Below, one piece after another: positions 1-8,793 of a stretch of DNA of 64,000 nucleotides. Numbering within the stretch: position 1 is the stretch's first letter; every line of letters starts with the position of its first letter. The DNA is taken from NCBI GenBank assembly GCA_020853105.1, contig JADYZM010000004.1:124001-188000 (forward strand). The letters are read 5' to 3'. Source of the stretch: Flavobacteriales bacterium (GTDB taxonomy: Bacteria > Bacteroidota > Bacteroidia > Flavobacteriales_E > Vicingaceae). A program made the translations under genes and the position numbers. Below the pieces are notes generated by a model. The model had not been told where the DNA came from. It searched no databases and worked only from the letters and a program-made list of their open reading frames with translations.

Positions 1-373
1 GATCGGGTACGTTTTTGAAGTTAATTTGTGAGGATTGTTCTAAAAGTAACGATACTTTTTTTCTTTCATTTTCATTTTTAGCCATCAATATAATGGTATT
101 GAAATTGTTTTGGTCCATAGCAAAAATATAGTCGAAATTATGGAAATCATCACGAGTAAATTGTCTTGCTTTCTGGGTAGAGATGTTTATGTTGTGTTCT
201 TTGGCTTTTTTTTGCATTCTAATATCAGGAGCTTCGCCAACATGATAGTTTGAGGTGCCTGCAGAATCAACTGACAGATTCAGGTTATTTTGTTTTGAAA
301 GTTGCTCTAACACTCCTTGGGCCATTGCCGATCTACAAATATTACCTAAACAAACAAATAATACCCTTTTCAT
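1..373 (-). CDS. low-molecular-weight protein tyrosine phosphatase (3' end cut by window)
   Basis: Reading the minus strand from the ATG at 373, the protein opens with the LMW-PTP signature CLGNICRS (C-x5-R phosphate-binding loop, residues 8-15). The frame stays open to the window edge, giving about 124 residues. The family is about 150 residues long, and the C-terminal DP motif that holds the general acid falls at or past the edge: the last visible residues are VPD. The family hydrolyses phosphotyrosine or arginine phosphate in the cytoplasm. Its start shares an ATGA overlap with the small ORF upstream, so the two are probably translationally coupled. It lies downstream of dnaA on the same strand, a neighbourhood I recall from other flavobacteria. 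The natural substrate cannot be inferred. Confidence 0.93.
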   Translation of the reverse strand, partial: MKRVLFVCLGNICRSAMAQGVLEQLSKQNNLNLSVDSAGTSNYHVGEAPDIRMQKKAKEHNINISTQKARQFTRDDFHNFDYIFAMDQNNFNTIILMAKNENERKKVSLLLEQSSQINFKNVPD

Positions 374-507
374 AGGTAAAACGAAAAAATATAAATAAAA
401 GTAAGTATAAGAATTCCAATCATAAAATAAAAAATAATTGATTGCCCTTTTTTACCAATAGGTTTGTAGTGATGAGGAGTTTCATATTTTCTGTTGAGTA
501 AACCCAT
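370..507 (-). CDS. small single-TM membrane protein (45 aa)
   Basis: This short frame overlaps the LMW-PTP start by four bases (ATGA), which is the main argument that it is real. From the ATG at 507 it gives 45 residues: a short basic N-terminus (MGLLNRKYETPHHYKPIGKK), then one hydrophobic segment (about residues 24-43). The frame extends further 5' to a TTG at 555. That longer version would have to be read through the dnaA terminator hairpin (517-544), so I prefer the ATG at 507. No family is recognised. It may be a membrane peptide or merely a coupling leader for the phosphatase. Confidence 0.5.
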   Translation of the reverse strand: MGLLNRKYETPHHYKPIGKKGQSIIFYFMIGILILTFIYIFSFYL

Positions 508-508
508 T

Positions 509-544
509 AAAAAGAAAAACAGGAACCCGAAAAGATTCCTGTTT
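509..544 (-). terminator. intrinsic terminator after dnaA
   Basis: On the minus strand AAACAGGAA and TTCCTGTTT form a perfect 9-bp stem (plus coordinates 536-544 and 517-525) around a 10-base loop. A T-rich tract, TTCTTTTT, follows. The hairpin lies 19 bases past the dnaA stop, as expected for a terminator of dnaA. It also separates dnaA from the small-protein/phosphatase pair. Confidence 0.75.
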
Positions 545-562
545 AGAAAGTGCAATTTAGAA

Positions 563-1999
563 TTATTGTAAACTTATTTTTTTCTTTAAATCTTCAATGT
601 AGCTTCTGAAACGCTTGTCAGTATCCATTAAATTATTGACAGTTTTGCAAGCGTGTAGAACTGTTGCGTGGTCTTTTCCTCCACAATGCATACCAATTGT
701 TGCTAAACTGGATTTTGTGAGTTGTTTTGAAAAATACATTGCAATTTGTCTAGCTTGAACTACTTCTCTTTTTCTAGTTTTTGATTTTAAGTGGTCTATT
801 GGCATTTCAAAATAATCGCACACTACTTTTTGAATAAAGTCTATTGAAACTTCTCTAGCAGTGTTTTTCACAAATTTATCTACCATTTGACGGGCTAACT
901 CTAAGTTTATAGCCTTTTTGTTCAATGATGATTGAGCTAATAAAGAGATTAGAGCACCTTCTAATTCTCTAACATTAGTGGTGATGCTGTATGCAATGTA
1001 TTCGACAACGTCTTTAGGAAGTTCGAGCCCTTCGTTGTACATTTTCATTTCTAAAATGGCTATTCTTGTTTCAAGCTCAGGAGCTTGTAAATCGGCTGCT
1101 AATCCCCATTTAAAACGAGATAACAATCGTTGTTCCATTCCAATAATTTCAACAGGAGCTTTATCGGCAGTTAAAATTATTTGTTTTCCAGATTGGTGTA
1201 AGTGGTTGAATATATGGAAAAATACATCTTGGGTTTTCGCTTTATTTGCAAAGAATTGAACATCATCAATAATCAATACATCTATCATTTGATAGAAGTG
1301 AATAAAGTCGTTTTGCTCATTGTTTCTAACCGCTTCAATAAACTGATGTGTGAATTTTTCAGATGAAACGTATAAAACTGTCTTATTTGGAAATTTATTT
1401 TTCACATCAATTCCAATGGCATGAGCAAGGTGTGTTTTTCCTAAACCAACGCCGCCGTATATTAACAATGGATTAAATGCTGTGCCACCAGGATTTTTAG
1501 CAACAGCAAAACCAGCAGAACGAGCAAGTCTATTACAATCGCCTTCAACAAAGTTTTTGAAAGAGTAGTTAGGGTTTAATTGTGAGTTTACATTTATTTT
1601 TTGTAATCCGGGTATTATAAACGGATTTCTTATGCCTTTTTCTTTATTGATGTCAATTGGCATATTTACCGGATTGTTTTTTGTCGCTTGGCTATTTGTA
1701 GCCGGTATTTTAACAGTATATGGTTTGTTTGTATTGTTTTGAGTGTTTTCCATAACAATACTATACTCTAATCTGCCTTCAGAGCCAAGTTCTTTTTTAA
1801 TGGTTTTCTTTAAAATCGCTACATAATGTTCTTCTAGCCATTCGTAAAAAAATTGGCTTGGCACTTGAATAGTCAATACATTATCTTTCAATTTTACAGC
1901 TTTTATTGGCTCAAACCATGTTTTGTAACTTTGTAAATTAACGTTGTCCTTGATGATTTGGAGGCAATTTTCCCACACTGTTGTAAAATCTTTCTGCAT
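563..1999 (-). CDS. dnaA: chromosomal replication initiator protein DnaA
   Basis: This is a full-length DnaA of 478 residues. Domain I (about 1-85) starts MQKDFTTVWENCLQIIKDN. A low-complexity Asn-rich linker follows. The AAA+ domain begins near residue 140 with Walker A GGVGLGKTHL and Walker B VLIIDDVQFF, and contains the sensor/arginine-finger region QRLLSRFKWGL. The C-terminal helix-turn-helix carries the DnaA signature GGKDHATVLHACKTV, which binds DnaA boxes. It binds ATP and oriC to open the origin and acts in the cytoplasm. No cluster of TTATNCACA-type boxes is visible in the 244 bp upstream, so oriC is not evident here, and dnaN is not adjacent. A terminator hairpin follows the gene. 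Confidence 0.98.
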   Translation of the reverse strand: MQKDFTTVWENCLQIIKDNVNLQSYKTWFEPIKAVKLKDNVLTIQVPSQFFYEWLEEHYVAILKKTIKKELGSEGRLEYSIVMENTQNNTNKPYTVKIPATNSQATKNNPVNMPIDINKEKGIRNPFIIPGLQKINVNSQLNPNYSFKNFVEGDCNRLARSAGFAVAKNPGGTAFNPLLIYGGVGLGKTHLAHAIGIDVKNKFPNKTVLYVSSEKFTHQFIEAVRNNEQNDFIHFYQMIDVLIIDDVQFFANKAKTQDVFFHIFNHLHQSGKQIILTADKAPVEIIGMEQRLLSRFKWGLAADLQAPELETRIAILEMKMYNEGLELPKDVVEYIAYSITTNVRELEGALISLLAQSSLNKKAINLELARQMVDKFVKNTAREVSIDFIQKVVCDYFEMPIDHLKSKTRKREVVQARQIAMYFSKQLTKSSLATIGMHCGGKDHATVLHACKTVNNLMDTDKRFRSYIEDLKKKISLQ

Positions 2000-2243
2000 T
2001 TTATTTCTTGCTTTTATATTTGATACTATTATTCTAATCTATTCGTCGATATTTTTAATAATCTCGTGTTGATAAAATTATTAAGTCTTAAAATTAACAA
2101 AACTCTTTTAAAATCAAGCTTTTGAATAAAATAAATTCTGTTTTTTTTAGTCCTAACAAAGATTTGAATAAAAAAGTGAAAAAAAAAACTTTTTTACTAT
2201 TGTTTTTTTAAAACTTTTTTCTCTGTTAAAAATTAGTATGAAC

Positions 2244-3173
2244 TTATGCTATACTTGAGCGGTAGTACTTATCAGATTTCTTGTTAGTTAGATAAAAATC
2301 GATACGACCTAAAAAAATTCCTGCCCACCCAACTTGGTTAATTATTGTCATTTTTTGTTCAATATTTTTAATTTCTGTTGGTTTTTCTAAAAATGTGTGT
2401 GTATGTCCACCAATAATTGCATCTATGTATTTTGTGTTTTTAGCAAGTATTATATCACTAATTTTATTTTCGTTGTATGAATATCCAAGGTGGGAAAGAC
2501 ATATAATTAAATCGCAGTGTTCTTCTTTTTTTAAATGTGTGGCTGTTTGTTGTACGGTTAAAACCGGGTCTATATATTTCGTTTCACCATATAGATTTTT
2601 ACTAACCAGTCCTTCAAGTTCAACTCCAACACCAAAAACTCCAATTTTAAGTCCTTCAAATTCAAAAAGTTTGTATTTTAAAATATAGTTATAAAGAATT
2701 GTTTGGCTAAAGTCGTAGTTACAGTTTACAAAAGGAAAATGGGCGTGTGGAAGCATATTTTTTAATCCTTCAATACCATTATCAAAATCATGATTTCCAA
2801 TAGTAGCTACATCATATTGCATTAAACTCATGAGTTTAAAATCTAATTCACCACCGTATTTGTTGAAGTATGGCGTACCTTGAAAAATATCTCCTGCATC
2901 TAAAAGGAGTACATTTTTTTCTTGACTTCTTATTTTTTCAATGAGTGAAGCTCTTCGTGCAGCTCCTCCCATGTTAGGATATTTTGGGTCGTTTTTTGGA
3001 AAAGGGTCAATGTGGCTATGCACATCATTGGTATGTAAAATGGTTATTTGGGTAGTTTTTTCTGTGTTAGCAAGCAATTTTTCCGGCAATGAGCTTAAAA
3101 AGAGCAAACCTCCGCTTCCAATAACGGCACTTTTTAAAAAATTTCTTCTATTGATTAAACTGTATTCTCCCAT
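2244..3173 (-). CDS. Tat-exported metallophosphoesterase, catalytic half of a split 5'-nucleotidase
   Basis: The 309-residue protein starts with a twin-arginine signal (NRRNFLKSA followed by a hydrophobic Gly/Leu stretch). It then shows the calcineurin-like metal-binding motifs of the UshA/YfkN 5'-nucleotidase N-terminal domain in order: HTNDVHSHIDPF, LLDAGDIFQGTPYF, IGNHDFDNG, CLSHLGYS and GGHTHTFLEKP. Family members hydrolyse nucleotides or other phosphomonoesters in the periplasm. The usual C-terminal substrate-binding domain is absent here and is encoded by the gene just upstream, which overlaps it by 26 bases. The metal ligands (D, H, N, H, H) look complete, so the protein should be catalytically competent. 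Specificity is unknown. Confidence 0.9.
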   Translation of the reverse strand: MGEYSLINRRNFLKSAVIGSGGLLFLSSLPEKLLANTEKTTQITILHTNDVHSHIDPFPKNDPKYPNMGGAARRASLIEKIRSQEKNVLLLDAGDIFQGTPYFNKYGGELDFKLMSLMQYDVATIGNHDFDNGIEGLKNMLPHAHFPFVNCNYDFSQTILYNYILKYKLFEFEGLKIGVFGVGVELEGLVSKNLYGETKYIDPVLTVQQTATHLKKEEHCDLIICLSHLGYSYNENKISDIILAKNTKYIDAIIGGHTHTFLEKPTEIKNIEQKMTIINQVGWAGIFLGRIDFYLTNKKSDKYYRSSIA

Positions 3174-3897
3174 CTATGGTTGATTTTAGTTGATTGCCTT
3201 TTTTGTTTTCTTTTAAACAGTATTCAATAATAGCATCTCTTACCTTTTTATGGGTCTGAATAGTAGAGGTTGGTTGTAAAAAAAAAGTCATTTTATCACC
3301 ACCTGATGCTAGGTAATCTGATGTTAGGATATTTAAAGTGTCGCTTATGCTGATTTCTTTTAAAAGTATTTCAGTTGATTTTGTGAAATCCAATTTTGAT
3401 CCGCTAATTGGTTGTCCACCTACATTTTTAATATAATCCAGCATTTCAATGGCTTTTAAAGGAGTCATTTGAACTATTACCAATTCATTGTCAAAGGGCA
3501 TTAATTCGAATATTTTACCTCGGGTTATTTCTCCTTTTGGAAGGCTTGTGCGAAGACCACCATTATTAAGCAAACAAAAATCTACTTTAAGGTGCATATC
3601 TTCAGTTACAATTTGATAACAAAGATCAGCTACAAAATTTCCTAGTAATGTTTCTGATTTATTTTTTTCTTTAGGCATTTCTATTTCAGAAACAGCAATA
3701 ACTTGATTCATTTCCTTTTCAAGTGAATCTCTATATGGTGCTATTAATTTTTCAGCCAGTATATCGGTAATTTGAGTAGAATCAACTGATTGATTAAAGT
3801 ATGTGTTGGTATAATGAAGCGACGTTTTGCACGAAAAAAATATGAAAACGATTGTTAATACACACAAAACAGATATGTTGTTATTCTTTTTAATCAA
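3148..3897 (-). CDS. 5'-nucleotidase C-terminal domain lipoprotein (other half of the split enzyme)
   Basis: The 249-residue protein has a lipoprotein signal (hydrophobic run ending FFSC, Cys near residue 23). The remainder matches the 5'-nucleotidase C-terminal domain: LLGNFVADLCYQ, NNGGLRTSLPKGEITRG, ELMPFDNELVIVQM and DYLASGGDKMTFF. In fused enzymes this domain binds the nucleotide base next to the catalytic domain. Here it is transcribed first and overlaps the catalytic gene by 26 bases, so the gene order is the reverse of the domain order in fused proteins. It is probably anchored by lipid, while its partner carries a Tat signal. A -7-like element lies upstream at 3914-3921. Confidence 0.88.
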   Translation of the reverse strand: MIKKNNNISVLCVLTIVFIFFSCKTSLHYTNTYFNQSVDSTQITDILAEKLIAPYRDSLEKEMNQVIAVSEIEMPKEKNKSETLLGNFVADLCYQIVTEDMHLKVDFCLLNNGGLRTSLPKGEITRGKIFELMPFDNELVIVQMTPLKAIEMLDYIKNVGGQPISGSKLDFTKSTEILLKEISISDTLNILTSDYLASGGDKMTFFLQPTSTIQTHKKVRDAIIEYCLKENKKGNQLKSTIDGRIQFNQ

Positions 3898-3913
3898 TTG
3901 TTTACTTTTACCT

Positions 3914-3921
3914 CAAATTTA
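3914..3921 (-). promoter_or_regulatory. putative Bacteroidota -7 element for the split 5'-nucleotidase pair
   Basis: On the minus strand the sequence is TAAATTTG, a perfect match to the Bacteroidota -7 consensus TAnnTTTG. It sits 17 bases before the ATG at 3897. No convincing -33 TTG is found at the right spacing, so this is a motif-only call. Confidence 0.4.
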
Positions 3922-3959
3922 ACATTCCTCCTCAATTTTTTAAGACATAAAATAGATAA

Positions 3960-4367
3960 ATGTATAAATCAACTACACAAATTAGAGTAAGGTATTCTGA
4001 AACTGACCAAATGGGGTATTGCTATTATGGAAACTATGCTGCGTATTTTGAAGTAGCTAGAGTTGATTCTCTCAGACAATTAGGGTTGAGTTATAAAGCA
4101 ATGGAAGATAGTGGAATTGCTTTGCCTGTATTGGAATATCAGATTAAATATTTTAAACCCGCTTTTTACGATGATTTAATTACAATTGAAACTACCATTG
4201 AAGAACTGCCAAAAGCGAGAATTCATTTTTTATACAAATCTTATAACTCCAAAAATGAATTGATTAATGAAGCAAAGACTACATTGGTTTTTGTTAATAA
4301 GATCAGTGCTAAGCCTTGTATAGCCCCAGAATACTTTATAAAGTCGTTAGAAAAGTATTTTAAATAA
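3960..4367 (+). CDS. acyl-CoA thioesterase, YbgC-like hotdog fold (4HBT)
   Basis: The 135-residue protein fits the 4-hydroxybenzoyl-CoA thioesterase / YbgC family in length and motifs. The N-terminal strand and catalytic loop read RVRYSETDQMGYCYYGNY, with the expected Asp in TDQMG, followed by the long hotdog helix YFEVARVDSLRQLG. The C-terminal strands contain KARIHFLYKSYN and AKTTLVFVN. Members hydrolyse short- to medium-chain acyl-CoA in the cytoplasm. It is divergent from the 5'-nucleotidase pair and convergent with the flavoprotein pseudogene, whose end lies 5 bp past its stop codon. There is no tol-pal context, so the physiological substrate is open. Confidence 0.88.
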   Translation: MYKSTTQIRVRYSETDQMGYCYYGNYAAYFEVARVDSLRQLGLSYKAMEDSGIALPVLEYQIKYFKPAFYDDLITIETTIEELPKARIHFLYKSYNSKNELINEAKTTLVFVNKISAKPCIAPEYFIKSLEKYFK

Positions 4368-4372
4368 CCCGA

Positions 4373-5640
4373 TTATTCTTCTGAAGCAATAGCTTTTGAT
4401 GCAATCCAAGCAGTTGTCCATGCTGCTTGAAAGTTGAAACCACCAGTAACAGCATCAATATCCATAACTTCACCCGCAAAGTATAATTTGGATACTTTTT
4501 TGCTTTCCATTGTTTTGAAGTTCACCTCATTTAAACTCACTCCACCGCAGGTAACAAACTCGCTTTTGAAGATAGTTTTACCGGTTGATTTATATCTGTC
4601 TCTTAGCAGAATTTCAGTAAGTGTGATGAGTTGTTTCTTTGAAACCTCTGCCCATTTGAGTTGCTCATTAATTCCAGCTTTATTGAGCAAGTAGATTAAC
4701 AATTTTCGAGGAAGTTGAAACTCGTTTTGTAAGTTAATTTTATGCGAACCAAAATTTTCTTTTTGTATCTGAAAATATGAGTTTAGAGAAACATCGTTGC
4801 AGTCGTTCAGCCAATTTACAAGTATTTCAAAATTATAATTCTTTGCATGTAGAAACTGAGCAGCAAATGCAGATAATTTTAAAATAGCTGGTCCACTTAA
4901 TCCCCAATGAGTAATCAGTAATTGAGCACTTTCTTCAAATTTTGTTTCGGCAATTTTTACTTTAGCAAATAATGAAATTCCTTGCAGTTCGTTTAGTTTA
5001 GGTTCTGAAATATTAAAGGTAAACAACGATGGAATAGGAGGGGTTATCTGAATTCCGAGTTCTGAAATCCAACTGTAATGTTCTGGGTTACTAAAGCCAC
5101 CAGTAGTAATTAAGACTTTATCGGAAAGAAAAGTTTCAAATTGACTTGACATATGAAAGACGTTTTCTTTTTTTTCAAATTTGTTAATCTTAACATTATA
5201 GTGGATGTCAACATTTGAGTGATTTAATAAACCCATAAAACAATCAATTATTGTCTGAGATTTATCTGAAACAGGAAACATTCTGTTATCTGATTCTGTT
5301 TTCAATTCAACTCCATGGTTTTTAAACCAATCAATAGTGTTTAAAGGCTGGAATTGACTGAATGCGCCTAATAATTCCTTCCTCTGGGATAATATTTTAC
5401 CAACTCTTTTGGGTTAAAACAAGCGTTTGTAACGTTGCATCTGCCACCACCAGAAATTTTCACTTTGGAAAGAAGTTGGCTAGTTTTTTCGAGAATAGCA
5501 ATTTTAATGTTGGGATTAAATAAATTACAGTTAATAGCAGCAAAAATACCTGCAGCACCACCACCAACAATTATCAAATCATATCGATTTTTCACACATG
5601 CAAAAGTAATAGAATCTAATTCTAAAACAGATAAAAACAA
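4373..5640 (-). pseudogene. HI0933/BaiN-family FAD-dependent oxidoreductase, interrupted by a frameshift
   Basis: Two minus-strand frames together encode one flavoprotein of about 405 residues. The first (from 5640, or more likely a GTG at 5595 giving VKNRYDLIIVGGGAAG) holds the FAD dinucleotide-binding motif GGGAAG and the family motif KISGGGRCNVTNAC. It hits a TAG at 5368-5370 right after YYPRGRNY. Dropping to the other frame near 5378-5386 restores the family text KELLGAFSQF, and the frame then runs to the end at 4373, passing ESDNRMFPVSDKSQTI, THWGLSGPAI, TCGGVSLNEVN and GEVMDIDAVTGGFNFQAAW. The net change is one base lost. It may be a real inactivating mutation or an assembly error; everything else looks under selection. 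Intact relatives are annotated as aminoacetone oxidase or flavoprotein reductase. Confidence 0.85.
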
Positions 5641-5809
5641 ATGTTGTTTTTGGATAAATTTCTACTACTTTTTTAACCCAACTTCAATATTTTATATCAA
5701 AAACTAACAAAAAACATGTTGATTTCAAAATATAATTTTTATATAAAAAATAGATTATTATTCTGTAAATATTCAATTTTGTAGAATATAATTTTAAAAT
5801 ATTTAATTT

Positions 5810-7006
5810 ATGAGCAATTATTTTCCTGCAGATCAAATTCAAGATTTGCAATATTTTGGTGAGTTTGGTGGTGTAAATCCATCTATATCTGATTCTTCAA
5901 CTTTTACATTCTTAAAAGCGGGTAAAATGGAAGAATTATTTGAAAAAGAAATAGAAGGATGTTATTTGTATTCAAGACATTGGAATCCGATGAATAAATA
6001 TTTATCCAATGCTCTTGCCAAATTAGAAGGAACAGAAAGTGCATCGGTTACTGCTTCAGGCATGGCAGCAATCACAAATGTAATCCTTCAATTATGTTCA
6101 TCGGGTGATGAAATAGTTACTAGTAGAACTATATATGGAGGTACCTATGCCTTTTTTAAAAACTTTTTACCTAGATTGGGAATTAAAGTTGTTTTTGTAG
6201 ATTCTACGAATATTCAAAAAGTTCGAGAGGCTGTTACTAAAAATACGAAAGTTATTTATTGCGAAAGTGTTAGTAATCCCATGTTAGAAGTTGCTGATTT
6301 AGAATCTCTTTCAAAAGTTTCAAAAGAATTTGGTTGTAAATTGGTTGTTGATAATACATTTTCACCTTTAATTATTTCGCCTTCTAAATTAGGTGCTGAT
6401 ATTGTTGTGCATAGTTTAACCAAATTTATTAATGGAATGAGCGATTGTGTTGCAGGAGTAATATGTGGTTCAAAACAATTCATAGATTCATTATCTGATG
6501 TAAATTCGGGAGCAAGTATGTTGTTAGGTCCAGTTTTAGATAGTTACCGTTCTGCCGGAATATTAAAAAACATTCGAACTCTTCATGTGAGAATGAAGCA
6601 ACATAGCGAGAATGCAATGTATATTTCCGAAAAACTAAGTAAAGATGGATTACGAGTTATTTATCCGGGTTTAAAATCTCATCCACAGCACATCTTGATG
6701 CAAAAATCTTGGAATGAAGGTTTCGGATTTGGTGGGTTGTTTGTGTTGGATATGCAAACAAAAGAAAAGGCGAATATGTTAATGGAATTGATGCAAAATA
6801 ATAATGTTGGATATTTGGCTGTTAGTTTGGGGAACTACAAAACGTTGTTTAGTGCACCGGGTGGTAGCACTTCTTCAGAAATTCCTGAAGATGAACGTAA
6901 AGCAATCGGTTTAACAGATGGGCTTGTTAGAATTAGTATTGGGTTGGATAATAACCCTGAAAGAACCTATCAAACAATAAAGAAATGTTTAGCAATGGTT
7001 AAATAA
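5810..7006 (+). CDS. PLP-dependent Cys/Met metabolism enzyme (methionine gamma-lyase-like)
   Basis: The 398-residue protein belongs to the trans-sulfuration (fold type I) PLP family. The active-site tyrosine/arginine region is YSRHWNPMNKYLSNALAKLE, the cofactor-stacking region is TASGMAAITNVI, the PLP-binding Asp lies in KLVVDNTFSPL, and the Schiff-base lysine is in VVHSLTKFINGMSD. The C-terminal SLGNYKTLFSAPGGST and GLVRISIGLDN match the family. Members cleave methionine or cystathionine, or do O-acylhomoserine sulfhydrylation. I lean to a methionine gamma-lyase type but cannot separate these by eye. It is monocistronic, is preceded by about 170 bp of gene-free AT-rich DNA, and ends at a strong shared terminator. 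Confidence 0.87.
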   Translation: MSNYFPADQIQDLQYFGEFGGVNPSISDSSTFTFLKAGKMEELFEKEIEGCYLYSRHWNPMNKYLSNALAKLEGTESASVTASGMAAITNVILQLCSSGDEIVTSRTIYGGTYAFFKNFLPRLGIKVVFVDSTNIQKVREAVTKNTKVIYCESVSNPMLEVADLESLSKVSKEFGCKLVVDNTFSPLIISPSKLGADIVVHSLTKFINGMSDCVAGVICGSKQFIDSLSDVNSGASMLLGPVLDSYRSAGILKNIRTLHVRMKQHSENAMYISEKLSKDGLRVIYPGLKSHPQHILMQKSWNEGFGFGGLFVLDMQTKEKANMLMELMQNNNVGYLAVSLGNYKTLFSAPGGSTSSEIPEDERKAIGLTDGLVRISIGLDNNPERTYQTIKKCLAMVK

Positions 7007-7010
7007 AAAA

Positions 7011-7036
7011 AAAGAGTCCGAAAGGACTCTTTTTTT
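7011..7036. terminator. bidirectional intrinsic terminator
   Basis: AAAGAGTCC and GGACTCTTT (7011-7019 and 7024-7032) form a perfect 9-bp stem closed by a GAAA tetraloop. A-rich sequence precedes it and a T-run follows. It lies between two convergent genes, the PLP enzyme and pckA, and can serve both. Confidence 0.92.
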
Positions 7037-7055
7037 ATTAATTTAATTTTAGGAA

Positions 7056-8690
7056 TTAAGCTTCAATTGGCATTGATGGACCTGCAGCAACTAAGGCTTT
7101 GCCTTCTTCATTATCTGTGAACTTTTCAAAGTTTTTAATAAATAGAGCTGCTAATTTTGTTGCTTTTTCATTCCATTCACTTCTATTTTCATAAGTATCT
7201 CTAGGATCCAAAATTGCTGGATTCACTCCCGGTAAAGAAGTAGGAATTTCAAGGTTAAAAATTGGAAGAGTTTTTGTTTCTGTATTTTCAATAGAGCCAT
7301 CAAGTATTGCATTAATTATACCTCTTGTGTCTTTAATTGAAATTCGTTTTCCAGTACCGTTCCAACCGGTGTTAACTAAGTATGCTTTAGCTCCGTGCGC
7401 ATCCATTTTCTTAACCAATTCTTTAGCATATTTTGTTGGGTGTAACGATAAAAATGCAGCTCCAAAACATGATGAAAATGTTGGTGTAGGTTCTGTTACA
7501 CCTCTTTCAGTACCTGCTAATTTTGCTGTAAAACCTGATAAAAAGTGATATTTTGTTTGTTCAGGAGTTAGTTTTGAAACAGGAGGTAGAGTTCCAAAAG
7601 CATCTGCCGATAAAAAGATAACTTTTTTCGCGTGTCCGGCTTTTGAGACAGGAGTAACAATATTGTCTATATGGTAAATTGGATAAGAAACTCTAGTGTT
7701 TTCGGTAACGGATTTATCAGAGAAATCAATTTTACCGTTAGCATCAAGTGTTACGTTTTCCAATAATGCATCTCTTCTAATAGCACCATATATTTCAGGC
7801 TCAGAATCTTTATCTAAGTTTATTGTTTTTGCGTAACAACCACCTTCAAAGTTAAAAACACCATCATCATCCCAACCGTGTTCGTCGTCTCCAATTAACT
7901 GTCGAGATGAATCTGTTGAAAGAGTTGTTTTTCCAGTGCCTGATAGTCCAAAAAAGATTGCAGTATCGCCATCTTTACCAACATTTGCAGAGCAGTGCAT
8001 TGAGGCTATTCCTTTTAGCGGTAGATAATAGTTCATTAATGAAAACAATCCTTTTTTCATTTCTCCACCATACCAAGTGCCACCAATAAGTTGTATTTTT
8101 TCGGTTAAATTAAAAACTATAAAGTTTTCAGAGTTTAAACCGTGTTCTTTCCATTTTGGGTTAGTTGTTTTAGAGCCGTTTAAAACATAAAAATAAGGTT
8201 CACCAAAGTTTTTTTGTTCTTCTTCGGTTGGTCTGATAAACATATTTTTTACAAAATGAGCTTGCCAAGCCACTTCCATAACAAATCTAACTTTTAGTCT
8301 GGTACTTGTGTTTGCTCCGCAATATCCATCAATTACATATAATTTTTTGTTTGATAATTGGTCAGTAACTGTTTTTTTTAAGTCATTCCAAACAGCTTGA
8401 GTTGTTGGTTTGTTGTCGTTTTTAACTTGGTCAGATGTCCACCAAATTGTGTCTTTACTGATTGAGTCATTAACAAAGTATTTGTCTTTTGGTGAACGCC
8501 CCGTAAATTCACCTGTCATAACGTTCATAGCACCAAGTTCTGACATTTGGCATCTTTCAAAACCAACTAATTGGGATTGGCTTTCCATCTTATACAATTC
8601 TTCATACGATGGATTGTAAATGATTTCAGTAGTTTCGGTGATTCCTAAATTGCTTAATGATTTCTTGACTGATTCTAAATTAAAACTCAT
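7056..8690 (-). CDS. pckA: phosphoenolpyruvate carboxykinase (ATP)
   Basis: The 544-residue protein matches ATP-dependent PEP carboxykinase in length and motifs: [12 protein letters not shown] near the N-terminus, [12 protein letters not shown], the kinase-1a P-loop [13 protein letters not shown], the metal site [19 protein letters not shown], and the adenine-binding region [17 protein letters not shown]. It interconverts oxaloacetate and PEP with ATP/ADP in the cytoplasm. In amino-acid-degrading Bacteroidota it can run in either direction: gluconeogenesis or CO2 fixation into oxaloacetate. The gene stands alone, with a shared terminator at 7011-7036 and about 100 bp upstream before the next stop. 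No operator is recognised. Confidence 0.97.
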   Translation of the reverse strand: MSFNLESVKKSLSNLGITETTEIIYNPSYEELYKMESQSQLVGFERCQMSELGAMNVMTGEFTGRSPKDKYFVNDSISKDTIWWTSDQVKNDNKPTTQAVWNDLKKTVTDQLSNKKLYVIDGYCGANTSTRLKVRFVMEVAWQAHFVKNMFIRPTEEEQKNFGEPYFYVLNGSKTTNPKWKEHGLNSENFIVFNLTEKIQLIGGTWYGGEMKKGLFSLMNYYLPLKGIASMHCSANVGKDGDTAIFFGLSGTGKTTLSTDSSRQLIGDDEHGWDDDGVFNFEGGCYAKTINLDKDSEPEIYGAIRRDALLENVTLDANGKIDFSDKSVTENTRVSYPIYHIDNIVTPVSKAGHAKKVIFLSADAFGTLPPVSKLTPEQTKYHFLSGFTAKLAGTERGVTEPTPTFSSCFGAAFLSLHPTKYAKELVKKMDAHGAKAYLVNTGWNGTGKRISIKDTRGIINAILDGSIENTETKTLPIFNLEIPTSLPGVNPAILDPRDTYENRSEWNEKATKLAALFIKNFEKFTDNEEGKALVAAGPSMPIEA

Positions 8691-8793
8691 AAATTAATGT
8701 ATTTGTATTGTTAAAATTGAATTAAAACTTGTTCCTTTTTGAAAGGAAAAAAACAAATTTCTTTCTAAGTTTTTTAATTTTTTATGATAATAC

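Noticed and set aside
2165..2215. Poly-A/poly-T inverted repeat (AAAAAAGT / ACTTTTTT)
   Set aside because: It consists almost only of A and T runs in very AT-rich DNA, so pairing is expected by chance and the stem would be weak.
2000..2243. Possible oriC next to dnaA
   Set aside because: The region is AT-rich, but I find no cluster of TTATNCACA-type DnaA boxes and no dnaN neighbour. A GC-skew plot of the whole genome would be needed.
2941..3183. Plus-strand 80-codon frame antisense to the metallophosphoesterase
   Set aside because: It lies wholly within a gene with strong family motifs on the other strand, has no motif of its own, and is a shadow of codon bias.
5641..5809. Possible riboswitch upstream of the sulfur amino acid PLP enzyme
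   Set aside because: A SAM-type riboswitch would be plausible by function, but the 170 bp are AT-rich without GC-containing stems or recognisable conserved motifs.
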